Assembly: GCA_036785705.1 (NCBI GenBank)
Contig: JAWUZG010000036.1
Location: forward strand, 15,991,501 to 16,055,500
Origin: Acanthornis magna
Lineage: Eukaryota > Chordata > Aves > Passeriformes > Acanthizidae
DNA: 64,000 nucleotides
Reading direction: 5' to 3'
This document shows positions 1-10,700 of this stretch, one piece after another. A program made the position numbers and the translations under genes. Each line of letters starts with the position of its first letter. Position 1 is the first letter of the stretch. The notes beneath the pieces were generated by a model. That model searched no databases and was not told where the DNA came from. It saw only the letters and a program-made list of their open reading frames with translations.

Positions 1-1764
1 GAATCACAGAATTGCTGGAGCTGGAAGGGACTTCTGGAGATCATCTCATCCAACTACCCTGACAAGGTAGGGACACCTAAAGCAGGTTGTACAGGAACAT
101 GTCCAGGTGGGTTTTGAATGTCTCCAGAGAGGGACATTCCACAGCCCTTCTGGGCAGCCTGTTCCAGTGCTCTGCCACACTCAACGTAAAGAAGTCCTTC
201 CTCATGTTGAGGTGAAACTGCTCATGTCATTGCTCCTTGTCCTGTTACTGGGCACCACTGAAAGGAGTCTGGCACCATCTTCTTGGCACCTGCCTTTGAG
301 ATATTTACATGCATTGATGAGATCCCCTCTCAAACTCCTCCAGACTAAGCAGGCCCAGCTCCCTCAGTCTCTCCTCGTAAGAGAGATGCTTCAGACCCCT
401 CATCATCTTTGTGACCCTCTCTGGACCCTCTCCAGCAGCTCCTTGTCTCCCTTGTACTGAGGGGCCCAGAACTGGACACTCCAGATGTGGCCTCAGCAGG
501 GCCGAGCAGAGGGGAGGATCAGCTCCCTTGACCTGCTGGCCACACTCTTCTGATGCACCCCAGGGTCTCACTGAGCCTGCTGGCCACAAGGACACACTGC
601 TGGCTCATTGTCACCTTGTGATCCACCGAGACTCCCAGGTCCTTCTCCGCAGAGCTGCTCTTCAGTGGGGCAGCCCCAGCCTGTGCTGGTACTTGGGGCT
701 GTTCCTCCCCAGGTGCAGGACCCTGCACTTGCCCTTGTTGAGCCTCATTAGGGTTCTCTCTGTCCAACTCTCCAGCCCACCAAGGTCCAGCCGAAAGGCA
801 GCAGAGCCTCCAGGTGTATCAGCCACTGCCCCAGTTTGTATCATCAGCAAAGCTGCTGAGGGTACCTTGTATTCCTTCACCCAGGTCAGTGATGAACAAG
901 TTGAGTGAGACTGGACCCACATTGATCCCCGGGGAACACCACTGACTGCAGGGCTCCAGCTGGATTCTGCTCCCCTGACCTGAGCTCTGCCATTCAGTCA
1001 GTCCTTGATCCACCTCACTGTCCATTCATCTAACCCACATTTCCTGAGCTTACCTGTGAGGATGTGATGGGAAGCAGTGTCAAAAGCCTTGCTGAAGGCA
1101 GACAACATCCACTGCTCTCCCTTCATCTACCCATCCTGTCATGGCATCACAGAAGGCTGTCAGATTGGCCAAGCATAATTTCTTCTTGGGGAATCCACGC
1201 TGACTATTCCTGATGACCTTCTTTTCCTCCACATGCTTGGTGATGACCTCCAGAGCAATCTGTTCCACCACCTTTCCGGGGATGGATGTGAGGCTGACTG
1301 GCTGGTAGTTTCCTGGATCCTCCTTCTCCTTGGCAACTGTGAAGATGAGAGTAACATTGGCTTTCCTCCAGTCACTGGGCCCTATTCCTGTTCTCTGTGA
1401 TTTTTCAAAGATGATGGAGAGTGGCTTAGCTACAGCATCTGCCATCTGATGAGATGCATCCGTGGGTGCATCTCATCAGGGCCTGTGGCTTTATGGCTGT
1501 TAAGTCTGCCTAGTCAATCTCTAACCAAACCCTCAATGACCAAGGGGAAGTCTTCCTTTTTCCAGTCTTCCTCTCTTACCTCTGAAGAACGGGTTTCCTG
1601 AGAGTCTTCCTCATCAATGATGACTGAGGCAAAGAAGGCATTCAGTAATGCTGCCTTTTCTGTGTCTTCTGTTACCAGGACATCCATCTGCTTCAGCAGT
1701 GGCCTAACATTTTTCCTAATCTTTTTGATGCTGATGTACTTGTAGCAGCCCTTCTTGTTGTGTG
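1..1764 (-). mobile_element. 5'-truncated CR1 LINE (chicken repeat 1), cut by window edge
   Basis: CR1 is the dominant non-LTR retrotransposon of birds. It copies itself by target-primed reverse transcription and usually leaves 5'-truncated copies. The first bases (gaatcacagaattgctgg) read on the minus strand as the CR1 3' end: a degenerate ATTCTGTGATTC-type terminus preceded by the 'gatctccagaagtccc' tail. Going inwards on the minus strand come the 3' part of ORF2, the reverse transcriptase and the linker upstream of the RT. Recognisable CR1 sequence stops near 1764, just upstream of a codon run for NKKG, so the endonuclease and ORF1 are absent. The copy has several frame changes and stops and cannot be active. 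The 3' limit may lie just outside the window. The family call is firm; the subfamily was not determined. Confidence 0.93.
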
Positions 1765-1771
1765 CTGGCAC
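250..1771 (-). pseudogene. CR1 ORF2 remnant: linker, reverse transcriptase and C-terminal region
   Basis: The intact protein would be the endonuclease/reverse transcriptase that copies CR1 RNA at the target nick. Here it survives as fragments in shifting frames. Positions 1771-1514 encode the linker upstream of the RT, with NKKGCYKYIS, LLNAFFASV and VREEDWKKEDFPLV. Positions 1445-1080 encode the RT fingers and early palm, with AKPLSIIFE, DWRKANVTLIF, DPGNYQPVSLTS and AVDVVCL. Positions 1025-819 encode the palm, with PVSLNLFITD followed by the catalytic FADDT motif at about 839-851. Positions 760-660 give MRLNKGKCRVLHLGRN. Positions 595-305 give the conserved LKHLSYEERLRELGLLSLE. Frame changes near 1446-1513, 1026-1079 and 820 split it. 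Between IRNWLD-like residues and PVSLNLF the sequence is shorter than I expect for the family, consistent with an internal deletion. It is a pseudogene. Confidence 0.9.
1446..1479. repeat. Perfect 13-bp inverted repeat (hairpin) inside the CR1 copy
   Basis: The 13-nt arm at 1446-1458 (ctgatgagatgca) is the exact reverse complement of 1467-1479 (tgcatctcatcag), with an 8-nt loop. It lies between the linker and RT fragments of CR1 ORF2. By memory, family members have a leucine/arginine-rich VLRELAD-type stretch where the second arm sits, so that arm appears to replace normal CR1 sequence. Confidence 0.85.
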
Positions 1772-4700
1772 AGCACCAGAGCTGTGTCAGCCTCAGTTGT
1801 CAAGCACAAGCAGAGATCTGCCCATCTGTGGTCCAGGCTCTATCTATAGTTTGCCTTGGGGGATGTTTTGCTATGTAACTGCACATACAGCACTCTGTTT
1901 TCCTTGTCATGCCTGTGGCAGATGCAGTGGTATTTCCCATCAAAACAGGTCTTCCTATCTGCATTACACCATGCTGGGTTAGAGCCTCACAGCACACTTC
2001 TGTGCAGAGCTGGCTGTACCGTGGGTGAGGAGGAGTGGGAAATGCTGTGATCATGGGAAGTCTGCTCTCACTGGTGGTGCTGACACAGAAGTCACCACTT
2101 GACATAAGCCCAGGTGGGGAGTGGAGCAGGATGTGATGATCTCCAGAATGCAGGAATTCAAAAGGACAGTTAAAAACAAGTAGAAGAAGAGAACCTCAGA
2201 TGAGTCAAAAGTGGGCACAGAGAGAGATCAGATCATTCAGAAAATGCCTATACACTCTATATTTGTATAATTTCAGAAGCAGCTCAGGACATGGAGTATG
2301 TTTCACATTGCCTCCTCCAGGATAAGACAATAAAGAGCAATTGTCATGTCCTACTATCCAGATGTCCTGATAAGGCAACTGCTGCAGGAGCAAGTTGTCA
2401 GTGGATACACTCGCCCCCTCACATAAAGTTTCAGTGGAAATCAAGCATGAAATTCATGCAAATGTGAATAGTGGAGCAAAAAGACATGAGAAAACCCTGT
2501 GGATCAGGGTCTGTGTCTGAAGCAGCCTCCCTTGGCTGTGCTCCTGGTGAATGAAAGCACACTGGTGCCTTTTCAGCCGTGCAGGACCAGGAGCCATGCT
2601 GCAGGTATGTTGTTTTTTGAGGAAGAGACAGCAGGGCTCCTGAGGGGGTGCTCCAATGCACACACAGATATATGCAGGGTGTTCACGCTAAGGAGTGGAA
2701 AACAGAACCAGCTCTTCACTTAACACTAGATTTTCTTTGTGTCATGGCAGAGAGAGAGAAGCTGAATAGTGTAAGAAAATGCCAAGAGTTTCCTGGCCTC
2801 TCCTGACTCCTCAGAGCAACTGCCTTGTGTTGCCTGTCCCGTCTGTCATGGCTGTGTCCCCACCAAAGGTGAAGCCTGGGTGTAGTTGCAATACAAAGCC
2901 ACAGGCTGCAAGCAGCTCTGCCCAGCCCAACCTCATTAGCAGGCAGGGTTGCTCTCAGGGGCTGAAAACACTCAGTCTAGGGCCGGGCCAGCAATTCCAC
3001 ATGACTACTCAGACCAGTACCTTTAGGCAAATCTGCTTTAGCAGTGCCTAGACATTGGCAGGCTTTTGCACAGGTCGACAGCTCTGGCCCCTGTCACAGC
3101 ATCCTGCTGACCCAGTGCCCTTTGGGAGCCTTTGTGCCAAGCCCAGGCCCCCTGAGAGCTCTGGTTGCAGGGACTACTCACTGTGCCAAACCTGCCTTTC
3201 TGCCCACACTCCAGGCAGCATGGGGTGCCTGATGCAGGGCCATTCAGACTGTGCAATGCAGCTGCCTGAGCTGTTCTCACTTTGCATGCAGATAGCACAT
3301 GAGAGGCACAAAAAATCAGCATCACTTCATGCATCCCTTCCCCAGTTTGCTTTTCACCCCAGGAGTAATAGCTGTGCGAGAAGGTGGTGCAGTTGCTGCA
3401 TTCTCTCACTTTCTCTTTCCATTTGGTCTTGCCTTCATGCCACATCTCAGCAGATTTTGTTTTTCCATAACTTCCAGCCTCCTCTGACAGGTCAAGCTCA
3501 ACTTCTACCCATCCAGTAATCAAAGGTTCCCTCAGACTCTTTTGTGCTAGGTTAGACATAAGAAGCCAGACTTAAAACAATTTCTTGTCTAGATGGCAGC
3601 AATTTCATTGTTCTGTTTGTAGAACAGTCCATTTGTTGGCAAATTGTTTTTAACACTTTGTCGATTCAGAGGCAGACTCACAGGTACCAGTGATCCAGTT
3701 TTTTCCCTGCAGATGAATAAGGTAGGGAGCCCTACCACAAGAAAAATGCAGCACGTGCCAGCTCTTGGAGTGAAACAAGGTTTGTGAGCTGTACATATAT
3801 CAATTGGTAGTCAATTTACAGAAAACCAAAGCCAAGAACCTACTAGCAGATAAATATCTTCTATCATAATTAAATGCAGAAACAATTTTGCTTTTATTCA
3901 TTTTCTCTAGGGGAACTCCTCAGCTAAAGAAAAGATTCCTGCTTTCACTGTGTTTGTGATCATTTTCAGTAAGGCCACAGCTGAAGTGACAGATGACTCA
4001 TTGCTAGCAACAGCAGTGACATCTGGCCTAAAAGTCTTCAAGTGTGACAAAATGGGGAAAACCTGTAAACCCAGGTTTTTCCACCGCTGCTGAGAGTGGT
4101 TCAGCAAGCTCATCAGTTAGCTCCTATAGGATTCTATTCAGAACATATATGTAATCTATATTTGTAGGTTTACATTTGTATGTAGATTTAGATTCTTCAA
4201 ACTTTTCACTTAGTTTTTAATTTAAATTTTAAATGTCATTTTCCCTTGTTAACTCTACAGAAACCAAACACAATTGCCTTGGAGAGTTAATTGTTTCCGG
4301 TGTCTCTGTAGCCATCCATCAGTGGTCTCAAGCACCTTTGAAAATCCTCTGGGAACCTAACTGATTTTTGAACTGACTTTTGTGTTTCTGATTCCCGTCT
4401 CTAGTCGGTTAAGAGCTGATCTAAAGTCACCACAGCAGCTGGAGCATTTTAGCTTGAGACAGCAATGCATGATGCTGACACTCTGTTCCTATTATCCAGG
4501 GCTGCTGAAGCATGGTTCCTTCTCTGCCCAGCAGAGAGAAGCTATTGCTGCTTCCATGGAAGGGTGCATTCCTGTCATGGTTTGCTAGACTAAAATATCT
4601 CCATAATTTTTAAAGTTGTTATTATTATTTCAAAATCTACATCTTGTCTTTTCTTGGATGACTGGTAGAGCACAACCACAGTACCATGAGCTAGTTCTGG

Positions 4701-4961
4701 ACTTCTTATTTATCAATTGGCACCTAAAACAGGCCTTCAGAAAGCAGCCTGTGGCCCTTTTGGAAACCATAGACATGCCCTGGGCCCCTGGTCTTTCAAA
4801 TGGACAGCTCAGCTACTCTGCAGCAGTCTGAATAAGGTCTGGACAGCCACCGACCATGGTGACACAGCAGCAACCACAGCTCTGCCTGCGTCAGGGGATC
4901 TCGTCCCACCATATGAGTCTGTACGTTTAGTCTCTGTCTCCTTCCTTCCTTCACAAGCTTC
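1765..4961. other. Unique non-coding sequence, no gene recognised
   Basis: Mixed-composition sequence beyond the CR1 5' break. The longest reading frame is minus 3038-3559 (173 codons). It overlaps a 154-codon plus frame and shows no domain, signal peptide or family motif I recognise, so I treat both as chance ORFs in locally GC-richer DNA. From about 3570 the sequence becomes AT-rich. No repeat family was recognised. Confidence 0.6.
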
Positions 4962-4984
4962 TTTTTTTTTTTTTTTTTTTTTTT
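4962..4984 (+). repeat. Poly(T) tract, 23 T
   Basis: An uninterrupted run of T follows a CT-rich stretch (ccttccttccttcacaagc). It could be a plain homopolymer or the complement of a retroposed poly(A) tail. I recognise no retroposed body on its right-hand side (higher coordinates), which is where a minus-strand retrocopy would place its 3' end. Confidence 0.9.
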
Positions 4985-6940
4985 CTTGTAGGAAGAAAAT
5001 GAGAGAATTTAACCCCAAGAAAAATGTGCATTCTCAAGATCACTTTCAATTCACACTTACTAGTGAATGACATAACAGTCTGAAGTATTGCTTTATTACA
5101 TTAATGATGATGTGAACAGCAATCCTCTGGTTCTGTGTAAACCTGGCGGAGGAAAGACTTGCAAAAATGTGCCACCTAAATGGCATATATGTGCTTGTAT
5201 GTAAAGGGCATAGGCGGATGTCACATGGCTCATGAGTAAATAAGTTTTTATACAAGCACTGGTTGTATACCTGTTAACAAACTGATGGAGGCCACTGGAA
5301 ATGGGAACTGATGGAGCTAGTAGTAGGTTCAACCAGGCTATACAACGCTCTGGTACTAGAGTTTTTATTTGTATCTTTTCTTGAAATAAGCGAAGAGGAA
5401 TTTATATTTACCTGGCATCTGCCTCTGCACAAGCCCTCTTTCAAGTGTTCCCTCCCTCACAGTGACCACCCTTGTTTGTGCCATTCCACTCCCTGATTTC
5501 TTCAGCACCTAGAGCTGCTGTGGGGGTGTTGCTAAACCACATGTGAAAAGGAATCCAGTGAAATTGTGTACAGCCTGAAAAAATGGAGCACAGCCAAAGT
5601 TAATGGTTTCCACCTGAAAAAAATGCTTTAAAGCACCGTTTGCAAGTAAAGAAGAGGGATTCTCAGTCCTAATCCAATATATGTTGGAGAGCTTTGACTT
5701 TTTTGCATGACACCTATAGTCAGTCTACACAGGATTCCACTGACTTCTTACTCAAAGTTAGGCTTTGTTCATGGCTTTCCACAGACATAAAATAACTAGA
5801 TTTCTTCCTGTGACTTGTTCCACCCTGCATGGAACTAAAAAGGTTTCAGAAACCCCATGCTGGGATTCTCTTTGACATTTGCAGAGCAAAGGACCATCTG
5901 GGGACTCTGTAGCTTTAACTAGCTGTTGCTGAGTTTGGTCACCATGGCAATCTTCAACCTATTGCAGTGGTGTACAGCTCCTCACGTCTGCTCAGGTGAT
6001 GGAAAACTGGTGGAAAATCAGCTAGTTTGTGAAACAGGTGTGGAAATGAAGGTTGACACACATTGAAACTCAAATGTCACAGGACGTGACGAATCAGTCA
6101 GCAAGAAGGAGGCTGAGCTGGGTTGCTGTTGCATTCAGATGACCGTTCTGAGCAGTACCAACCTCTAGGACTGCAGCCAGCTTCTTCTTTGCACAGCCAC
6201 CCCCAGTGCTGCTGCATAACAACTAACCCTTTTGTAATGCCCTCCTAACCCACAATTTATTGTACTGCAGATGGAAAATAATTGACACTGAAGTTAGAAA
6301 TGGGGGAAGTTGAAGGTAGCCAACATCTAGCTACCTTCAGAGCAACATTGCATTTGGAATGATGGATTTTTTAGGCTTTAAACTGTGCACCTTTATAGAG
6401 TGTGCTTTTGCAGTCTGTGTCCACAGTGTTCATATTAAGAGGTAAATAAAAGGAGAAAAACGTGTTTATGTCTGAATAGACAGGACAAGAAAATGTACCA
6501 ATATGCAATAACTTGTCTGAAGATACTGACTGACACTAACAGCTTGCACAGAATGGGTTTTGGAGCTAATGAAAATTGTAGAAAAAATTTGGTTATAATA
6601 AAAATCTGGAGGTCATTTTGCATAACATCGTGCTCCAAGTAGAAAGTTCAAAGTCAGTGTCAGCAGACATAAGTATATCCCCTGTTTATCTGACAGCATT
6701 TAATTTCTTAGGAGTCAAGAATTTACAATGTATTCACACAAATGACTATACCTACAAAAAAAAATTCCTGAGGAAGATATCTCTAGCACAGTTGGGCTCA
6801 AATGTTATAACTTCTCAGTTAGACACACTTAGCATTATACATGCTAATCAGAGTGTAGAGAAACTTCAATAGGTGATAAAAAGTATGTAATTTGTCTCCT
6901 TCCTAAACCTCTCATTTCCCACCGGTTTCTGCCATCTTAC

Positions 6941-6975
6941 TGTTCATTGTACCTAATGATGTTCATTGTACCTAA
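6941..6975. repeat. 16-bp direct repeat, two copies, period 19
   Basis: The string tgttcattgtacctaa occurs at 6941-6956 and again at 6960-6975, separated by tga. It is a recent-looking micro-duplication in otherwise unique sequence. Confidence 0.9.
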
Positions 6976-9751
6976 AGTGCATCATGAGGCTATCTTTTTC
7001 TCTTGAAAATAAGAGTAGTTAGCATTCTGAAAAATGGCAATTTCCTAAGAAAATCTCTAGGAAAAGCTGCTGGTCTGCTCTAACTCCAGACCCTGGGTTT
7101 CAAATGGAACTGAAGAGAAATGGGGTGCGAAAAAACTCTTGCCAGAGCTTTCAAATGTAGGCCATTCCACGTGGTTTTAGTACATTTCAGCTATGAAAAA
7201 GCATCAAAGGTCTCACTCTGCCCTTTAACAGGGCAATCAAAACCAGTTAAACAGTGCTAATTTTCTTCACAGACTGCCTTTTTTTCCCCCACTGATTGTA
7301 ATGCATTATCTAATTACAGGGTTCATTTGTGAATTCTTATTTGGCATACAGCCTGTCATTTCAGAGACAACACTTGGTAGCTTTGGCTTGCAGCAAAAAT
7401 AGAAAATGCTCTTCCCTGATGTGAAAAACTCAGTTCATACTTGTTAATGGGAGAGTGGCCCAGGTGGCTCAAGCACTATCCCACTGCAAGTGGAAGGTAC
7501 ATGGGCTTCATGGATTTCATAATTTGAACAACATAAGGAGGGTGACTGCCAGCAAAAAAAAGCTCCAGAAGCATTTGAAAACCCTCAGGCTTCAATCTAG
7601 GAGAGCAAAGCTATATTGAGATGTGCTCAATAGTTGCAGAGTGGGAAGGCTTATCTGAGCACCTTCTGCTCAGAAAAGGAAATCTGCTTGGATAATTCCT
7701 TGGTAAAGAAAAAATCTGGCCAGTGATAGGAATGCTGCAAAAGCCAATGCTGAAATTGTGTGTTGTCACATTTTCCTTTCCTCCAAAGGGAAATACCGGA
7801 CAATTTCTTTTGAGTTACTGAGCAACAAACTAAAATGTCCAAATGAATGTTTTCTAGATATCATTATTGATAACACACAACTGGTACTCCAACAAGCCCA
7901 CGCTCTTCCAGTCTGGGAGGCATGGGCTCCTGTGGATGTGGAGGGATGGGCAACCCCCAGCACTGCTGGCAGCCAAATACCAAGACTGGGAAAAGGGGGG
8001 AGGCCTGTCTTATCTTGCTATCTGGCACAGGGGTCACAGTGGAGATATGAGTAACTTCACCTTCCAAGTACAAAATGATTGCTGGCAGTACACAGTGAAC
8101 ATGTCAAACTTGGAAGAATATATTAAGAAAAGGCCCATGAGTGGTTTTCTTTCTTTAAAAGGTAGCCACTGAAAAGTTATGCAAACACTTCAGCTATGGA
8201 ATATATAATCTGATATCTGGCAGATGTGTTTTCTCCCCTGCCCCCGCTTCTCTAAATTGGTCACTCCTAGTAAATAAACACAGTTCCCTGGTTTTCTCTC
8301 AATGAAACATTTCTGGCAGCCATAGGCTAGGGCAAAGAGAGCTGCAAAGCAAAGCTGGTGAGGGAGTGTAAGTCTCACATGAAACATGAAAACAAGCCCA
8401 AACCAGAGGCAACTATCTGAAACATGCAGTCAGGCAAACCTGGTTGTTTTTAATAAAACATTTCCTTGATCCAAGACAGTGTAGACTGGCCAAAGCAGGG
8501 TAGTTACATCAAAATCGTTCCTATTTCTACCCATTTCTCATGAAAATGGGGATAATTGAAATCAAAGACTGCTCATGGAGCCTGTCCCAATTGTGCAAGC
8601 CTTGGGGTCCTGGTCTGACCTGTTCTAGGGTGTGATTTTGCAGCTTTCCTCCTCACCCTCTCCTCTTTTGCTGTTTTTTCCCCACGGCTGCCAACACTTC
8701 CCTCCTCACCCATCCTTAGTAAAAATCCTGTGGGGAAAACTCCTAGGCCGTGTCTCAAGAATTTACTCAGATTTCCCTCACTGCCTGACGAGGTATAAAT
8801 GACAAACAAAGAGACCACACTTCCCACAGAAGCCCTTGTAACACCAGATACAATAATCCATCTGTGCATCTCCTGAGGAAATGAAACTGTGCTGACTGTG
8901 TGCATTATTTTTATTACCCTTTGAGGGAAAAATAAAAGGCCTTATTAAAATAAACTATTAGGTTAAGCTTTTCAACATATTTTTTTCTTCCTGTATTTTT
9001 ATTCTGTGTGAACACTTACCTACTAGTTCAAGAGCTTAACTCTCTCTAAATTAAATTAGTGATGAGTGTTGAAAACAGTCATATGGCATCAACTGTCATA
9101 TAGTTGTTCTCTAAAATAAAAAGGAAAAATGCACTAAAAATGGATGCAGTGATACTCAGTAAACAAGATAAATATGGATTTATCCATCATGTATATTTTT
9201 TACAGGAATGACTTACTCTGAGAAGATAGATCTTTAAATTATTTGAAAAATAAAAGGGAACTTGAACAAAATACTTGCTTAGCCTGAGAAGAAAGATCAG
9301 TGACTATAAAAATATGTTAAGACAATGCCACAAAATGCTTTAGATACCACAGTTGAATACAGATACAAAAATTGGAAGCCACTGAATAATTTTCTGGTCA
9401 AAGCTGCACCTTACTACGTTTTCTGGTAGTTGAATTTCTGCTTGCCCTTACACCACTGCTGAGGGCAAATAAAACTATCATGGTTTGATGATAAGGATCT
9501 CTTTGATGTTCTTTTAGGCCTTAAATTTTTCAAAGTTAATAATAATCATAATTTTTCCTGTTAATTTCACACCATTATCATTCTGGATCCATGAGCAGGC
9601 TGAATTGTCTGCCAGATATTAGGAACTTGTACTAAAATCCAAATTAGCTTTTTTCTATTGACATTGGATCACTTGGTCAAGAGAACAACACAGGTCTCCT
9701 TTGAGCTTTCTCCTTGGTTTTGGTCTGCTTAAGAAGCCCATTAAGAAACCC

Positions 9752-9773
9752 TTTAGACCATTCTTGGTCTAAA
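9752..9773. repeat. 9-bp perfect inverted repeat with 4-nt spacer
   Basis: tttagacca (9752-9760), spacer ttct, tggtctaaa (9765-9773). It sits between two copies of aagccca. It is too short to call a microRNA precursor or a transposon terminus. Confidence 0.8.
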
Positions 9774-10700
9774 AGCCCATGGCAGCTCCCTTTTGACCTG
9801 GCTAATGTCAGCACCTGCTTCAGTCACCACAGCCTTGTCCCTTAACCAGGCCTATTTTTGCTCCAGTGTTTTGTGAAAATACAGTTTTTTGATTCTTCCA
9901 CAAAGCCTTTTTGAGATAATAGGTCTGATATGAAGTATGGGAACCTTAGGTCCACTGTAACACATCAGTTTGTGCTGTGTTCCCCTTCTGATTTTCCTTT
10001 TTCATCCTAGAAATGGATTTACACACTTAGAAAAGCTGCATATCTAGCCACTTGGCTTTGATATACTGAGGAATATAAAATATGTGGTAGCCTTGTGGTC
10101 TAAGGAACTTGGATGGAAATAAATCCAACCCAACCAGTGCATGGTGACTTTGAATGAAATATTCCCCAAAGTAGGTCTGATGCTACGTAGCATCTGCTGA
10201 ATCAAAGAGAAATGAGGGAAGGAAGCCATCATTTAAAATGCTTACAGGAATAAAATATGTTCAGGATCAGACTCTTTCTTTTGAGAATGAATTAGGCCTT
10301 GCATTCCTTCCAGCATTCTTCACTCAAATACAACAGCTATAACCAAGACATCTGGTCAAGGGCTGCAGCATTGGTGATATTCACCCCACAAAGGAAAAGC
10401 CATGCATAATTCCATTAGCTATGCTGGGGAAAAATTACTTTCTCAGTGTTCACTGACAATGAATGACTGGGTGATAAACTGCCATGATGAAATTTAACGG
10501 TAAAAAAGAGCCTTTTGCATTATGCATGCAGGGAAAAACAGCCCTAGCCTTACATACATATGGATAGACTATAAATGAGCAAATGTCTCTCAAGAAGAAA
10601 TCCAGGATTGGAATCACAGAAGAAAATTCTTCATTAGCAATAGTGAAGCAATTCACTAGCAGTTCTTCACTTCATTCCATACTAAGAAAGTTTAATGTAA

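Larger units (their letters stand above)
4985..10700. other. AT-rich unique sequence with short duplications
   Basis: There is no ORF above about 110 codons and none resembles a known protein. It contains a 16-bp direct repeat at 6941-6975, a possible conserved non-coding stretch around 7240-7400 and a 9-bp inverted repeat at 9752-9773. The interval 8900-9560 is particularly AT-rich. No transposon was recognised. Confidence 0.6.

Noticed and set aside
3038..3559. 173-codon minus-strand open frame
   Set aside because: Overlaps a 154-codon plus frame, no motif or splice context, fits chance in locally GC-richer DNA.
4962..4984. Poly(T) as the tail of a minus-strand processed pseudogene
   Set aside because: Sequence on its right-hand side (higher coordinates) shows no gene-derived frame or recognised transcript.
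7447..7500. gtggcccaggtggctcaagc as a tRNA-like or SINE A-box
   Set aside because: No matching B box or cloverleaf can be drawn in the next 80 bases.
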